A stretch of 27,339 nt of DNA from CAXSEF01 sp050955025 (lineage in GTDB: Bacteria; Pseudomonadota; Alphaproteobacteria; Acetobacterales; Acetobacteraceae): NCBI GenBank assembly GCA_050955025.1, contig JBPBQX010000054.1:1-27339 (forward strand), read 5' to 3'. Under the pieces are notes generated by a model. It did not search any database. It was not told the origin of the DNA and saw only the letters and a list, made by a program, of their open reading frames with translations. Numbering within the stretch: the first letter of the stretch is position 1; each line of letters begins with the position of its first letter. The position numbers and the translations under genes were made by a program. This document shows, one piece after another, positions 14,644 to 22,366 of this stretch.

Positions 14644-16250
14644 TGGAGCTCTTCCTCCACTACCTCGGCCTGCCATACCTGTTGCGCGGCGTCGTCTTCA
14701 CCGCCGAGGTGACCGCGCTCGGCGTGTTCGGCGGCCTGGCGGTGGGGCTGGTGCTGGCCGCGATGCAGACCTGCCGCATCCGCGTGCTCTCCGCGCTTGC
14801 CCGCGGCTACGCCGTGATCTTCCGCGGAACCCCCCTGATCCTGCAGCTCGTGTTCTGCTACGACGCGCTCCCCCACATCGGCCTGCGGCTCAGCTCCGTC
14901 GCCGCCGCCGGCCTCGCGCTCGCGGCCAACGAGGGCCCGTTCATCGCCGAGATCCTGCGCTCCGGCGTGCGCGGCGTGGACCCGGGCCAGGTGCAGGCCG
15001 GCCAGGCGCTCGGCATGACGCCGGGCGTGCTGATGCGCCGTGTGATCGGCCCGCAGGCGATCCGCACCATGGTCCCCGCACTCGGCAGCGAAACCGTCTC
15101 CGCCCTGAAGAACTCCTCGCTGGCCTCGGTCATCGCCGTGGAGGAGCTGACCCTGCGCTCCACCCAGCTCGCCTCCTCCACCTTCGACTTCTTCTCCATC
15201 TTCTTCGCGTCCGGCCTGATGTACCTGGTGCTGACCGGCGCCGTCACCGCGCTGCAGCTCGGCGTCGAGAACCTCCTCGACCTCGACCGCCCCCCCGCCC
15301 GCGACCGCCTGTCCCGCCTGCTTCCCTGGCGCGGCCGCACCCCGCTCCCCGCCACGCCCCAACCCGCGCCCCCCGCCGGAACCACGACGGACGCCGCCCC
15401 CGCACCGCCGCCCCCCGCCACGCCCCCGCAACGCGCCGCGCGCGCCGCCGCCCTGGCCGCCGCCCCCGCCGTCGTCGAGATTCGCGCCCTGCGCAAGCGC
15501 TACGGCGCCCAGCCCGTGCTCGACGCGCTCGACCTCACCGTGCGCGCCGGCGAGGTGATCGCCCTTCTCGGCCCCAGCGGCTCGGGCAAGAGCACGCTCC
15601 TGCGCTGCATCGCCCTGCTGGAGCAGTGGGACGACGGCACGATCCTCGTCGCCGGCCGCCGCCTCGGCCTGCGCGCCGACGGCCGCCCCATGCCGCCGCG
15701 CGCCGTCGCGAACGAGCGCGCCGCCGTCGGCGTCGGCATGGTGTTCCAGCAGTTCAACCTGTTCGCCCACCTCACCGCGCTGGAGAACGTCGCCGGCCCG
15801 CTGCGCTGGATCCACGCCATGCCCGCCGCCGAGGCCGACGCCCGCGCCCGCGACCTCCTGGCCCGCGTCGGCCTGTCGCACCGCGCCGACGCCCTGCCGC
15901 GCCACCTGTCCGGCGGCCAGCAGCAGCGCGTGGCGATCGCGCGCGCCCTGGCCCCGCGCCCCAGCGTGCTCCTCCTCGACGAGCCCACCTCGGCGCTCGA
16001 CCCGGAGCTGGTCAACGAGGTGCTCGACGTGATCCGCCGCCTCTCCGCCGAGGACGGCCTGACCATGATCATCTCCACCCACCAGCTCCGCTTCGCCCGC
16101 GAGGTCGCCGACCGCGTGATCTTCCTGTCCGGCGGCGCCGTCGCCGAGCAGGGCCCCGCCCACGAGATCCTGTCCCGCCCGCAGCACCCCCTGACCGCGC
16201 GCTTCCTGCGCACTATGGGCGCGGACGCCCTGCCGGAGACCGCCGCATGA
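14643..16250 (+). CDS. Fused ABC transporter permease and ATP-binding protein (polar amino-acid type)
   Basis: 535 aa in one uninterrupted frame from GTG 14643. Residues 1-215 are a HisM/GlnP-type permease, with the EAA-loop motif VQAGQALGMTPGVLMRRVIGPQA at about 117-139 and hydrophobic segments near 13-40, 55-75 and 185-208. Residues 216-275 are a Pro/Ala-rich linker. Residues 276-535 are a GlnQ/HisP-type ATPase: Walker A GPSGSGKS (310-317), FQQFNLF Q-loop, LSGGQQQRVAIARAL (422 on), VLLLDEPTSALDP and switch His480. Both halves look intact, so a homodimer would supply both TMDs and both NBDs. Similar fusions are known among amino-acid importers. Its stop overlaps the RidA start by ATGA. Confidence 0.93.
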   Translation: MELFLHYLGLPYLLRGVVFTAEVTALGVFGGLAVGLVLAAMQTCRIRVLSALARGYAVIFRGTPLILQLVFCYDALPHIGLRLSSVAAAGLALAANEGPFIAEILRSGVRGVDPGQVQAGQALGMTPGVLMRRVIGPQAIRTMVPALGSETVSALKNSSLASVIAVEELTLRSTQLASSTFDFFSIFFASGLMYLVLTGAVTALQLGVENLLDLDRPPARDRLSRLLPWRGRTPLPATPQPAPPAGTTTDAAPAPPPPATPPQRAARAAALAAAPAVVEIRALRKRYGAQPVLDALDLTVRAGEVIALLGPSGSGKSTLLRCIALLEQWDDGTILVAGRRLGLRADGRPMPPRAVANERAAVGVGMVFQQFNLFAHLTALENVAGPLRWIHAMPAAEADARARDLLARVGLSHRADALPRHLSGGQQQRVAIARALAPRPSVLLLDEPTSALDPELVNEVLDVIRRLSAEDGLTMIISTHQLRFAREVADRVIFLSGGAVAEQGPAHEILSRPQHPLTARFLRTMGADALPETAA

Positions 16251-16654
16251 CCAACACCCGCGAAACCTTCTCCTTCACCCCCGCCGACGGCGTCCCCCCC
16301 GGCGTCGCGCCCTTCTCCCACGCGACCCGCTGGGGCGACCTCCTCTTCGTCACCGGCCAGATGCCGACCCACCCCGACACCGGTGCCCTCGTCCCCGGCG
16401 GCGTCGTCGCCCAGGCCAACCAGGTCCGCCGCAACCTCGAGGCCGTGCTCGCCCCCTTCGGCGCCACCCTGGACGACTCGCTGATGGTGCGCGTCTACCT
16501 CACCGACTTCGCCGCCGACTACGCCGCCTTCAACGAGGCCTACACCGCCTGGTTCACGGGCGCCCTGCCGAGCCGCACCTGCGTCGGCACGACCGGCCTC
16601 GCGGTCGGAGCCGCCGTGGAGATCGACCTCGTCGTCGGCCTGCGCTCCCGCTGA
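16247..16654 (+). CDS. RidA/YjgF/RutC-family protein
   Basis: 135-aa member of the RidA superfamily, which hydrolyses reactive enamine/imine intermediates (such as 2-aminoacrylate) to keto acids and ammonia. It carries the family core FSHATRWGDLLFVTGQMP, DDSLMVRVYLTDF and FNEAYTAWF. The C-terminal block SRTCVGTTGLAVGAAVEIDLV keeps the Arg, Cys and Glu found in deaminase-active RidA proteins. It is translationally coupled to the permease-ATPase by ATGA and followed 51 nt later by a formamidase homologue. The context suggests processing of an imported nitrogen compound; the substrate is unknown. Confidence 0.9.
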   Translation: MTNTRETFSFTPADGVPPGVAPFSHATRWGDLLFVTGQMPTHPDTGALVPGGVVAQANQVRRNLEAVLAPFGATLDDSLMVRVYLTDFAADYAAFNEAYTAWFTGALPSRTCVGTTGLAVGAAVEIDLVVGLRSR

Positions 16655-16705
16655 ACGGCGCCCACTGAGCCGCACGCGCAGACACGCCCTGAACGGAGCC
16701 CCGAC

Positions 16706-17788
16706 ATGACCCTGATGGCCGACGAGCACCGCGCCGAGCGCGACCGCCTTCGCCCCGCCCTGCACGAGCTGCGCGCCACCCCCGCCACCGTGCACTGGGG
16801 CTACTTCGACGCCTCCCTCGCCCCCGCCGTCACCGTGAGGAGCGGCGACCTGGTGCGCGTCGAGGCCCTGACCCACCACGCCGGCGACGCCCCCGAGCTG
16901 ATGATGGACGAGGCCATCCACGCGATCTTCGACGCGATCCCCCCCGACGACCGCAACCCCGGCGTCCACCTCATGACCGGCCCGATCCGCGTCGAGGGCG
17001 CGCGACCGGGAGACGTGCTGGAGGTGCGCTACCTGCAAATGACCCCGCGCCTGCGTTACGGTTCCAACCTCGCCGCCCACTGGGGCCACCTCTACCGCGA
17101 GACCGGCGAGAAGGAGCGCGTGACCATCTACCGCCTCGACGACGCCAGCCAGACCGCAGAGGCCGCCTTCGCCTACGACTTCCCCGGCAAGTACACCGTC
17201 CCCGGCACGATCACCCACGAGCGCGACTGCTGCCGCCAGCCCGCGCTGCGCGGCATACGCGTCCCCGTCCGCCCCCACCTCGGCACCGCCGGCGTCGCCC
17301 CCGACGCCGCAGGCCGCGTCAGCACGATCCCGCCTGGCGCCCACGGCGGCAACATCGACAACTGGCGCATCGGCGCGGGTGCGACGATGTTCTACCCCGT
17401 GCAGGTCGACGGCGCGCTGTTCTCCGTCGGCGACCCCCACATCTCCCAGGGCGACGGCGAGATCAGCGGCACCGCGATCGAGGCCTCGCTCGACGTCACG
17501 CTCCAGGTCTTCCTCCGCCGCGACTTCACCTTCGCCTCGCCGCTTCTGCAGACGCCGAAGTTCTGGATCACCCACGGCTTCGACGAGGACCTCGACCTCG
17601 CCATGCGCAATGCCAGCACGGAAATGCTGTGCCTGCTCAGCGAGCACGCCGGCCTCAGCCGCGACGACGCCTACTCCCTGATGAGCGTCGCCGCCGATTT
17701 CGCCGTCACCCAGGTCGTCGACGGCCGCCAGGGCGTCCACGCCCGCATCTGCCGCGCCGTCTTCTCGCCCGTGCCGGATCCGGAATGA
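16706..17788 (+). CDS. Acetamidase/formamidase family amidohydrolase (longer paralogue)
   Basis: 360 aa, family PF03069. Hallmarks are GGNIDN (214-219) and GDPHISQGDGE (242-252), with conserved His, Asp and Glu, and RDCCRQPALRG upstream. CGGAG lies 7 nt before ATG 16706; a second ATG four codons in is possible. It is only distantly similar to the 311-aa enzyme at 10809-11744, so this is an old paralogue and not a recent duplication; the two probably differ in substrate. As last gene of the amino-acid-type transporter operon it would act on the imported compound or a product of it. Family-E repeat copy 3 begins just after the stop. Confidence 0.88.
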   Translation: MTLMADEHRAERDRLRPALHELRATPATVHWGYFDASLAPAVTVRSGDLVRVEALTHHAGDAPELMMDEAIHAIFDAIPPDDRNPGVHLMTGPIRVEGARPGDVLEVRYLQMTPRLRYGSNLAAHWGHLYRETGEKERVTIYRLDDASQTAEAAFAYDFPGKYTVPGTITHERDCCRQPALRGIRVPVRPHLGTAGVAPDAAGRVSTIPPGAHGGNIDNWRIGAGATMFYPVQVDGALFSVGDPHISQGDGEISGTAIEASLDVTLQVFLRRDFTFASPLLQTPKFWITHGFDEDLDLAMRNASTEMLCLLSEHAGLSRDDAYSLMSVAADFAVTQVVDGRQGVHARICRAVFSPVPDPE

Positions 17789-17790
17789 TG

Positions 17791-17977
17791 CCCATGCAAG
17801 CAAGCATGGGCTCCGCCCAAACCCGCCAGGGGCGAGCCCCCTCGTCTGGCCTTTCCAGTAGCCCAGGCGGGCCATCGGAACCTTTGGCCAGCCTCGCCCC
17901 TGGACCGGCACATGAAAGACAGGAGACGCCAGTCCAGGGCGGCTCGCCCTGGCGGGTCCAGGGCAGCGCCCTGGCCT
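17791..17977 (+). repeat. Multi-hairpin intergenic repeat, family E copy 3 (expanded)
   Basis: It has the same overall order as copies 1 and 2, with altered arms. An extra hairpin GCCCATGC/GCATGGGC lies at its start. The H1 equivalent is GGGC-TCC-GCCC. The H2 equivalent is AGGGGC-GA-GCCCCCT (about 17828-17842) after the conserved AAACCCGCC spacer. The H3 equivalent is CCAGGGC...GCCCTGG (17934-17952). The H4 equivalent is CCAGGGC-AGC-GCCCTGG (17958-17974). The GGCGGGTCC spacer between H3 and H4 is retained. An unrelated stretch of roughly 90 bp separates the H2 and H3 equivalents, making this copy longer. It fills the 196-bp gap and ends 10 nt before the GTG of the phosphatase gene. Confidence 0.78.
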
Positions 17978-17984
17978 TCCTCGC

Positions 17985-18782
17985 GTGACCCCGACGCCAA
18001 TGACCCCCGAGATCGCCGCCTTCGCCGCCTCCCTCGCCGACGCCGCCCGCCCGCTCGCGCTGCGCCACTTCCGCACGCCCCTGCGCGTGGAAACCAAGCC
18101 CGACGCCTCCCCCGTCACCGTCGCCGACCGCGCCATCGAGTCCGCCATGCGCGCCAGCATCGCCGCGCGCTACCCCGACCACGCCATCTTCGGCGAGGAG
18201 GAGGGCCGCACCGCCGCCCGTGCCCCCCACACCTGGGTCATCGACCCGATCGACGGCACGAAGAGCTTCATCTCCGGCATGCCCACCTTCGGCACGCTGA
18301 TCGCCTTCTGCACCGGCGACGTGCCCCAGGTCGGCGTCATCGACATGCCCGCCCTGGACGAGCGCTGGACCGCCTCCCCCGGCGAGCCCGCCCGCCACAA
18401 CGGCGTGCCCTGCCGCACCCGCTCCTGCGACGCCCTGTCCGACGCCGTCCTCTACACGACCTCGCCCGACGCCTTCGCCCCCGGCGAGTGGGCCCTGTTC
18501 GACGCCCTGAGCCGCGACGCCGCCCTGCGCCGCTTCGGCGGCGACTGCTACAGCTACGGCCTGCTGGCCTCCGGCCTGATCGACGCCGTGGTCGAGGCCG
18601 GCCTTCACCCCTACGACATCATGGCCGCCGTCCCGGTGATCGAGGCCGCCGGCGGCACCATCACCGACTGGACCGGCGCCCCCCTCACCACGGAGTCCGG
18701 CGGCCGCGTCGTCGCCGCAGGCTCGCGCGCCCTGCACGGGCAGCTCCTGGCAAGGCTAGGCAAGGAAGCAGTTCTTTCTTGA
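17985..18782 (+). CDS. hisN: Inositol-monophosphatase-family phosphatase, probably HisN-type histidinol-phosphatase
   Basis: 265 aa from GTG 17985; ATG 18000 is an alternative. Neither has a Shine-Dalgarno and both follow the repeat ending at 17977. Mg-binding motifs are GEEEG (Glu71-72 region), WVIDPIDGTKSF (Asp87, Asp90) and HPYDIMAAVPVIEAAGG near the C-terminus. The run IDGTKSFISGMPTFGTLIAF resembles HisN-type enzymes that dephosphorylate histidinol phosphate. Inositol or other sugar-phosphate substrates cannot be excluded. The last residues KEAVLS and the stop TGA are encoded by the T-family repeat, with TGA spanning the loop of hairpin A. The gene is thus bracketed by two repeat types. 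Confidence 0.87.
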   Translation: MTPTPMTPEIAAFAASLADAARPLALRHFRTPLRVETKPDASPVTVADRAIESAMRASIAARYPDHAIFGEEEGRTAARAPHTWVIDPIDGTKSFISGMPTFGTLIAFCTGDVPQVGVIDMPALDERWTASPGEPARHNGVPCRTRSCDALSDAVLYTTSPDAFAPGEWALFDALSRDAALRRFGGDCYSYGLLASGLIDAVVEAGLHPYDIMAAVPVIEAAGGTITDWTGAPLTTESGGRVVAAGSRALHGQLLARLGKEAVLS

Positions 18783-18894
18783 AAGAAAGAACCAAAGAAC
18801 TTTGCCACCAGGTCCCGTGCCACCCCCGCCGGAAAAGAACCTGACGGGCAAAGTCTTTTTGCTTCTTTTTCTTCAGAAAAAGAAGGCCTTCCTT
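18762..18894. terminator. Three-hairpin A/T-rich bidirectional terminator, family T copy 2
   Basis: Bounded by AAGGAAG (18762-18768) and CTTCCTT (18888-18894). Hairpin A (18771-18792) is identical to copy 1, as is hairpin C (arms CTTCTTTTTCT/AGAAAAAGAAG). Hairpin B keeps the base ACTTTGCC/GGCAAAGT plus CTTTTTG, but has a longer G/C-rich loop, partly paired through AGGT/ACCT. It lies between the convergent phosphatase and phosphotransferase genes and overlaps the end of the former. Confidence 0.87.
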
Positions 18895-18898
18895 CCTC

Positions 18899-19840
18899 CT
18901 AGACCGCCCCGAGCCACCCCTCCCACCGCGGGTCGCGCAGCATGGCGCGGGCCCGCATGTGCTTCCACGCCCCGTACTTGAAGAAGTCGAAGTCCAGCGC
19001 CGAGACCTTCTGCTGCACCATCGACCAGGTCGCCCACTTCAGGTCCGCGAGCATCCTGTGCAGCATGACGCGCGCCACCGTGGCGGGCTCGACCCGGCCG
19101 AAGTAGTGCTCGATCAGCGCCATCTCGGTGGCCTCGTCGAAGAACATCTCCCCGAACCAGATGCCCAGGTCGTAGCAGCGGTCGTTGTTCGACGCGTACT
19201 CGTAGTCGATCAGCATGACCGAGCCGTCCGCTTCGTCGAGCATGAAGTTGCCCGCCATCGGATCGTTGAAGCATGGGACCAGGTCCAGCCCCGACGCCTC
19301 CAGCGCCGCGCGGGCGCGGCGGTACTGCGCGTCCAGCTCGGCGTGGTCCTCGGGCACCCAGCCGCCGAGCACGCGCACCTGCTCCACGTGCTCGTCGATC
19401 ATGTCGAACACCGTCTTGGTCAGCCCCAGCGCGGGGCCTGCGTGCAGCCGGCGATAGACGTCGAGCACGACGCGGCACCGCCCGAGGTCGCGGAAGTCGG
19501 CGTGCGTGCACGACCGCCGCCCCTCGATGAAGTCGCTGATCTCGATGCCGTCGGCGGCCAGGTCGTCGTAGACGCGCGGCCCGATGCCGACGGCGGCGGC
19601 CTTGCGGCTGGCGTCCATGGCGGCGACGCGGTCGATAAACATCTCCGTGCCCTTGCCCGGGATCTTGACGAAGAACCGCCCGGGCAGGCCGTCGACCGAC
19701 ACGCGCCAGTTGGAGTTGCTGATCCCCCCGCTCACCGGCGCGTAGCGCAGCGCGCGCCCCTGCCACGACGGCACCCGCCGCACCGCCGCCTCCAGGTCGC
19801 GCTCCGCCTCGCTCGCCGCCTCGCCCAGCGTCCGTTCCAT
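18899..19840 (-). CDS. Choline-kinase-like (APH family) phosphotransferase
   Basis: 313-aa small-molecule kinase fold (PF01636/choline kinase group). The N-lobe contains SGGISNSNWRV (nucleotide-binding turn) and FFVKIPG (likely ATP-positioning lysine). The catalytic loop is CFNDPMAGNFM: Asp193 and Asn198 are present, but the usual first His of HxDxxxxN is Asn. The metal-binding Asp212 is in LIDYEYA. The start ATG 19840 lies 11 nt after the preceding kinase stop, with a G-rich ribosome site. Last gene of a three-gene unit with the Zn-hydrolase and another kinase. The substrate is unknown; choline, ethanolamine, a sugar or an amino-alcohol are all possible. Confidence 0.87.
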   Translation of the reverse strand: MERTLGEAASEAERDLEAAVRRVPSWQGRALRYAPVSGGISNSNWRVSVDGLPGRFFVKIPGKGTEMFIDRVAAMDASRKAAAVGIGPRVYDDLAADGIEISDFIEGRRSCTHADFRDLGRCRVVLDVYRRLHAGPALGLTKTVFDMIDEHVEQVRVLGGWVPEDHAELDAQYRRARAALEASGLDLVPCFNDPMAGNFMLDEADGSVMLIDYEYASNNDRCYDLGIWFGEMFFDEATEMALIEHYFGRVEPATVARVMLHRMLADLKWATWSMVQQKVSALDFDFFKYGAWKHMRARAMLRDPRWEGWLGAV

Positions 19841-19851
19841 GCGCCCCCGCC

Positions 19852-20787
19852 TCAGAGCCTGTGCAGCCGCGCGGCGAAGCCCGGCGCGCGCAGCGCCATC
19901 CGGCAGCGCAGCAGCCGCCACTCGCCGTACTTCAGGAACTCCACCTCGCGCCGCGGCGAGAGCGCCGACAGCACCAGCCCCTGCAGCCCCCACATCAGGT
20001 CGTCCGCCACCGCGTAGGCGCGGCAGCGGTCCATCACCCGCGCGTCGCGGCGCCCTTCCGCCATCTCGACGCCCGCCTGCCACCCCGCCTCGGTGTCGTG
20101 CGCCTCGTTCAGCAGCACGGCGAGGTCGTAGTGCGGATCGGCCTGCCCCGCGCAGTCGAAGTCGACCAGGAGAACCGCCCCGCCCGGCCCCAGCAGCACG
20201 TTCGACGCCTGCCCGTCGTTGTGGCACGGCGCATCGTCCCGTCCCGCCGCCTCCAGCGCCGCCCCCACCTCGCCCACCGCCGCCAGCAGCGCCTCCACGT
20301 CCCCCGGCAACGCCACGCCCGCCGCGCGCGCCACCGCCGCGTGCCCTCGCACCCGCGCGAACACGTCCCACGCGCGCGCCATCGCCGGCCCGCGCCGCAC
20401 CGCCGCCTTGGCCGCAATCGCCGCCTGCAACACCTCCGGCCGCCGCAGGTCGTCGAGCCGCGCGCCCCGCCACGGCACCCCCCACAACGCGAACGCGATC
20501 GCCGAGCGCCCCGGCAGGAACCACTCCACCGCCGGCGCGACCCCCGCAGCCGCCCCCGCGCACGCCCCCGCATGGGCCGCCTGCACGTCCACGAACCCCG
20601 CCATGTCCGGATGCAGCACCTTGAGGAACAGCCCGTCCGGCGCCCCCTCCGCAGACACGACGAAGTTCGCCCAGTCCACCGCCTGGCACATCGGTGACGC
20701 CACCGCCGCCACGCCCGGCCGCCACCGCAGCCCCGCCCGCCCCGCCCACGGCGAGTCCGCGAGCACCGCCGCGACGTCCGCGCTCAC
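19852..20787 (-). CDS. Choline-kinase-like (APH family) phosphotransferase, second copy
   Basis: 311-aa paralogue of the downstream kinase. The catalytic loop CHNDGQASNVLL has the canonical His189, Asp191 and Asn196, and the metal Asp209 is in LLVDFDCAG. The C-terminal motif FLKYGEWRLLRCRM parallels FFKYGAWKHMRARAM in the neighbour, marking the two as related although otherwise diverged. The N-terminal lobe is less conserved, with FLKVLHPD as the probable lysine strand. The GTG start overlaps the Zn-hydrolase stop by 4 bp (GTGA), so translation is coupled. The two kinases could form a heterodimer or act in sequence; this is inference. Confidence 0.85.
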   Translation of the reverse strand: MSADVAAVLADSPWAGRAGLRWRPGVAAVASPMCQAVDWANFVVSAEGAPDGLFLKVLHPDMAGFVDVQAAHAGACAGAAAGVAPAVEWFLPGRSAIAFALWGVPWRGARLDDLRRPEVLQAAIAAKAAVRRGPAMARAWDVFARVRGHAAVARAAGVALPGDVEALLAAVGEVGAALEAAGRDDAPCHNDGQASNVLLGPGGAVLLVDFDCAGQADPHYDLAVLLNEAHDTEAGWQAGVEMAEGRRDARVMDRCRAYAVADDLMWGLQGLVLSALSPRREVEFLKYGEWRLLRCRMALRAPGFAARLHRL

Positions 20788-22058
20788 GCCACCCCCGCCG
20801 CATCGATCCCGTCGCGGCACAGCCGCCACAGCACCCGCGCCAGAACTTCCGCGCCCAGCGCCAGATCCTCGTCGCGCGTGAACTCCGCCGGATCGTGGCA
20901 CACCCCGCCCACGCTCGGCACGACCAGCACGATCGACGGGCACAGCGCGATCATGCTGATGGCGTCGTGCGCCGCAACCGTGTCCAGCCGCCCCACCCCC
21001 ACGCCCAGCTCCCCCGCCGCCGCGTCCGCCAGCGCCACCAGCCCCTCCGCGAAGAACCCCACCGCCCGGCGGTCCACGAACCGTACCTCGTGGCGCACGC
21101 GCGCCGCTGCGCCGGCCGCCTCCGCCTGCGCCAGCATCTCGCGCTCCGCCCAGTCCAGCACCGCCTGCTCCGGCGAGCGCAGCTCGATGAACAGCACCGC
21201 CTCGCCCGGCACCACGTTGGGCGAGTTCGGCCTGACCTCCAGCCGCCCCACCGACGCGTGCAGCACGCCCCCCTCGCACCGCCCCGGCATCGCGCCGAGC
21301 GCCGCGATCAGGTGCGCCGCCCCCAGCAGCGCATCGTGCCGCTCGGCCATCGGCGTCGGCCCGGTGTGCGTCTGCGCGCCCAGGAACGCGAGCCGGTACT
21401 TCACCGCCCCCCAGTGCCGCGTGATCGCCCCCAGCCGCCCCCCCGCACGCTCCAGCACCGAGCCGCACTCCACGTGCATCTCGACATAGGCCTGCGGCGC
21501 CGCGAACACGCCGTTCCCCGCATACCCGATCGCGTCCAGCGCCTCGGCCACGCTCACCCCGTCGCCATCCCTGCGCCCCCGCGCGTCCGCCCCGTCCATC
21601 AGCCCCGCGAACACCGCGCTGCCGAGCAGGCTCGGCTGGAACCGCGCGCCCTCCTCGTTGGTCCAGTTCACCACAGCCAGGTTGCAGCGCGGCACGACCC
21701 CCTCCGCCGCCGCCCGCGCCCGCACCGCGAGCAGCGCCTCGCACCCCGCCACCACGCCGTAGGCGCCGTCGAACCGCCCGCCCCGCGGCTGGCTGTCCAG
21801 GTGCGACCCGGTCATCACCACCGGCGCCCCCGCCCCCGCCCAGTCGAGCAGCCCGAACATGTTGCCCATCGCGTCCACCGTCACCGACAGCCCCTGCGCG
21901 CGCATCCACGCCCTCAGCGCGTCGCGCGCCGCCCCGTCCTCGGCCGACAACGCCAGACGATGCATGCCCCCGTCCGGCGTGCCGCCATGCGCCGCGAACG
22001 CCCCCATCAGCGCGTTCAGCCGCGCCGCGTCGATCAGCGGCTCGGAAATATCCGGCAT
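20784..22058 (-). CDS. Zn-dependent hydrolase of the M20 carbamoylase/allantoate amidohydrolase family
   Basis: 424-aa enzyme of the group that includes N-carbamoyl-L-amino-acid hydrolase, beta-ureidopropionase and allantoate amidohydrolase. Metal ligands are visible: TGSHLDSQPRGGRFDGAYGV (His86, Asp97), NEEGARF (Glu135-136), EMHVECG (His195) and CHDPAEF near the C-terminus. QTHTGPTPM belongs to the lid/dimer domain. The start ATG 22058 is chosen for GGGAGG 6 nt upstream; an open frame extends further but lacks family similarity. It is divergent from an omega-amino-acid:pyruvate aminotransferase, which suggests N-carbamoyl-beta-alanine as one possible substrate (reductive pyrimidine breakdown). 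Confidence 0.92.
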   Translation of the reverse strand: MPDISEPLIDAARLNALMGAFAAHGGTPDGGMHRLALSAEDGAARDALRAWMRAQGLSVTVDAMGNMFGLLDWAGAGAPVVMTGSHLDSQPRGGRFDGAYGVVAGCEALLAVRARAAAEGVVPRCNLAVVNWTNEEGARFQPSLLGSAVFAGLMDGADARGRRDGDGVSVAEALDAIGYAGNGVFAAPQAYVEMHVECGSVLERAGGRLGAITRHWGAVKYRLAFLGAQTHTGPTPMAERHDALLGAAHLIAALGAMPGRCEGGVLHASVGRLEVRPNSPNVVPGEAVLFIELRSPEQAVLDWAEREMLAQAEAAGAAARVRHEVRFVDRRAVGFFAEGLVALADAAAGELGVGVGRLDTVAAHDAISMIALCPSIVLVVPSVGGVCHDPAEFTRDEDLALGAEVLARVLWRLCRDGIDAAGVA

Positions 22059-22366
22059 GGTGCCTCCCGGTCCTCGTGGCCGCACGCGGACCCCGTCGCC
22101 AGGGCCGGACGAATGTTGCGTGGCCGACATGAAATCCGCGATCCCCGCAGCCGTCGCGAACGCCGTCCTGCTCCGGAGCGCGCCCGACGGTCGCCGACCG
22201 CCGCCTGCGTGCCGCAGCCCCAGGCAGCCTGCGCACGCCGCCGTCGCCGCGCAAGGCCCCATCCTCCCCGCACCGCGCGGCCCGCTTCCCCGCGTCGCGC
22301 GAACGCTCCTGTTGCGGCGCGCAATGCGATGGCCCACCGTGAACGCGGGCGCAGCAGGAGACGCAC
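22059..22366. other. Divergent intergenic region, hydrolase/aminotransferase
   Basis: 308 bp without a supported gene. No sigma-54 consensus was found on either strand. Small dyads are present: GCTCCGGAGC (22170-22179), and CGGTCG-C-CGACCG (22188-22200). No confident -35/-10 pair was identified in this GC-rich stretch. AGGAGA (22356-22361) is the ribosome site of the aminotransferase. Confidence 0.5.

Noticed and set aside
10809..17788. The two formamidase genes as a recent tandem duplication
   Set aside because: They differ in length (311 versus 360 aa) and share only the core motifs, so they are old paralogues or independently acquired.
11742..18894. The two family-T repeats as ends of a composite transposon
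   Set aside because: The roughly 7 kb between them contains operon genes in normal context, no transposase and no target duplication; each repeat individually looks like a terminator.
18899..20803. A 634-residue minus-strand frame that could suggest a fusion upstream of the first phosphotransferase
   Set aside because: The upstream half is the out-of-frame shadow of the second phosphotransferase (19852-20787). The kinase itself starts at ATG 19840 after a good ribosome site.
22059..22366. A sigma-54 promoter for the aminotransferase or the Zn hydrolase
   Set aside because: No TGGCA-N6-TGC arrangement with 12-bp GG-GC spacing was found on either strand.
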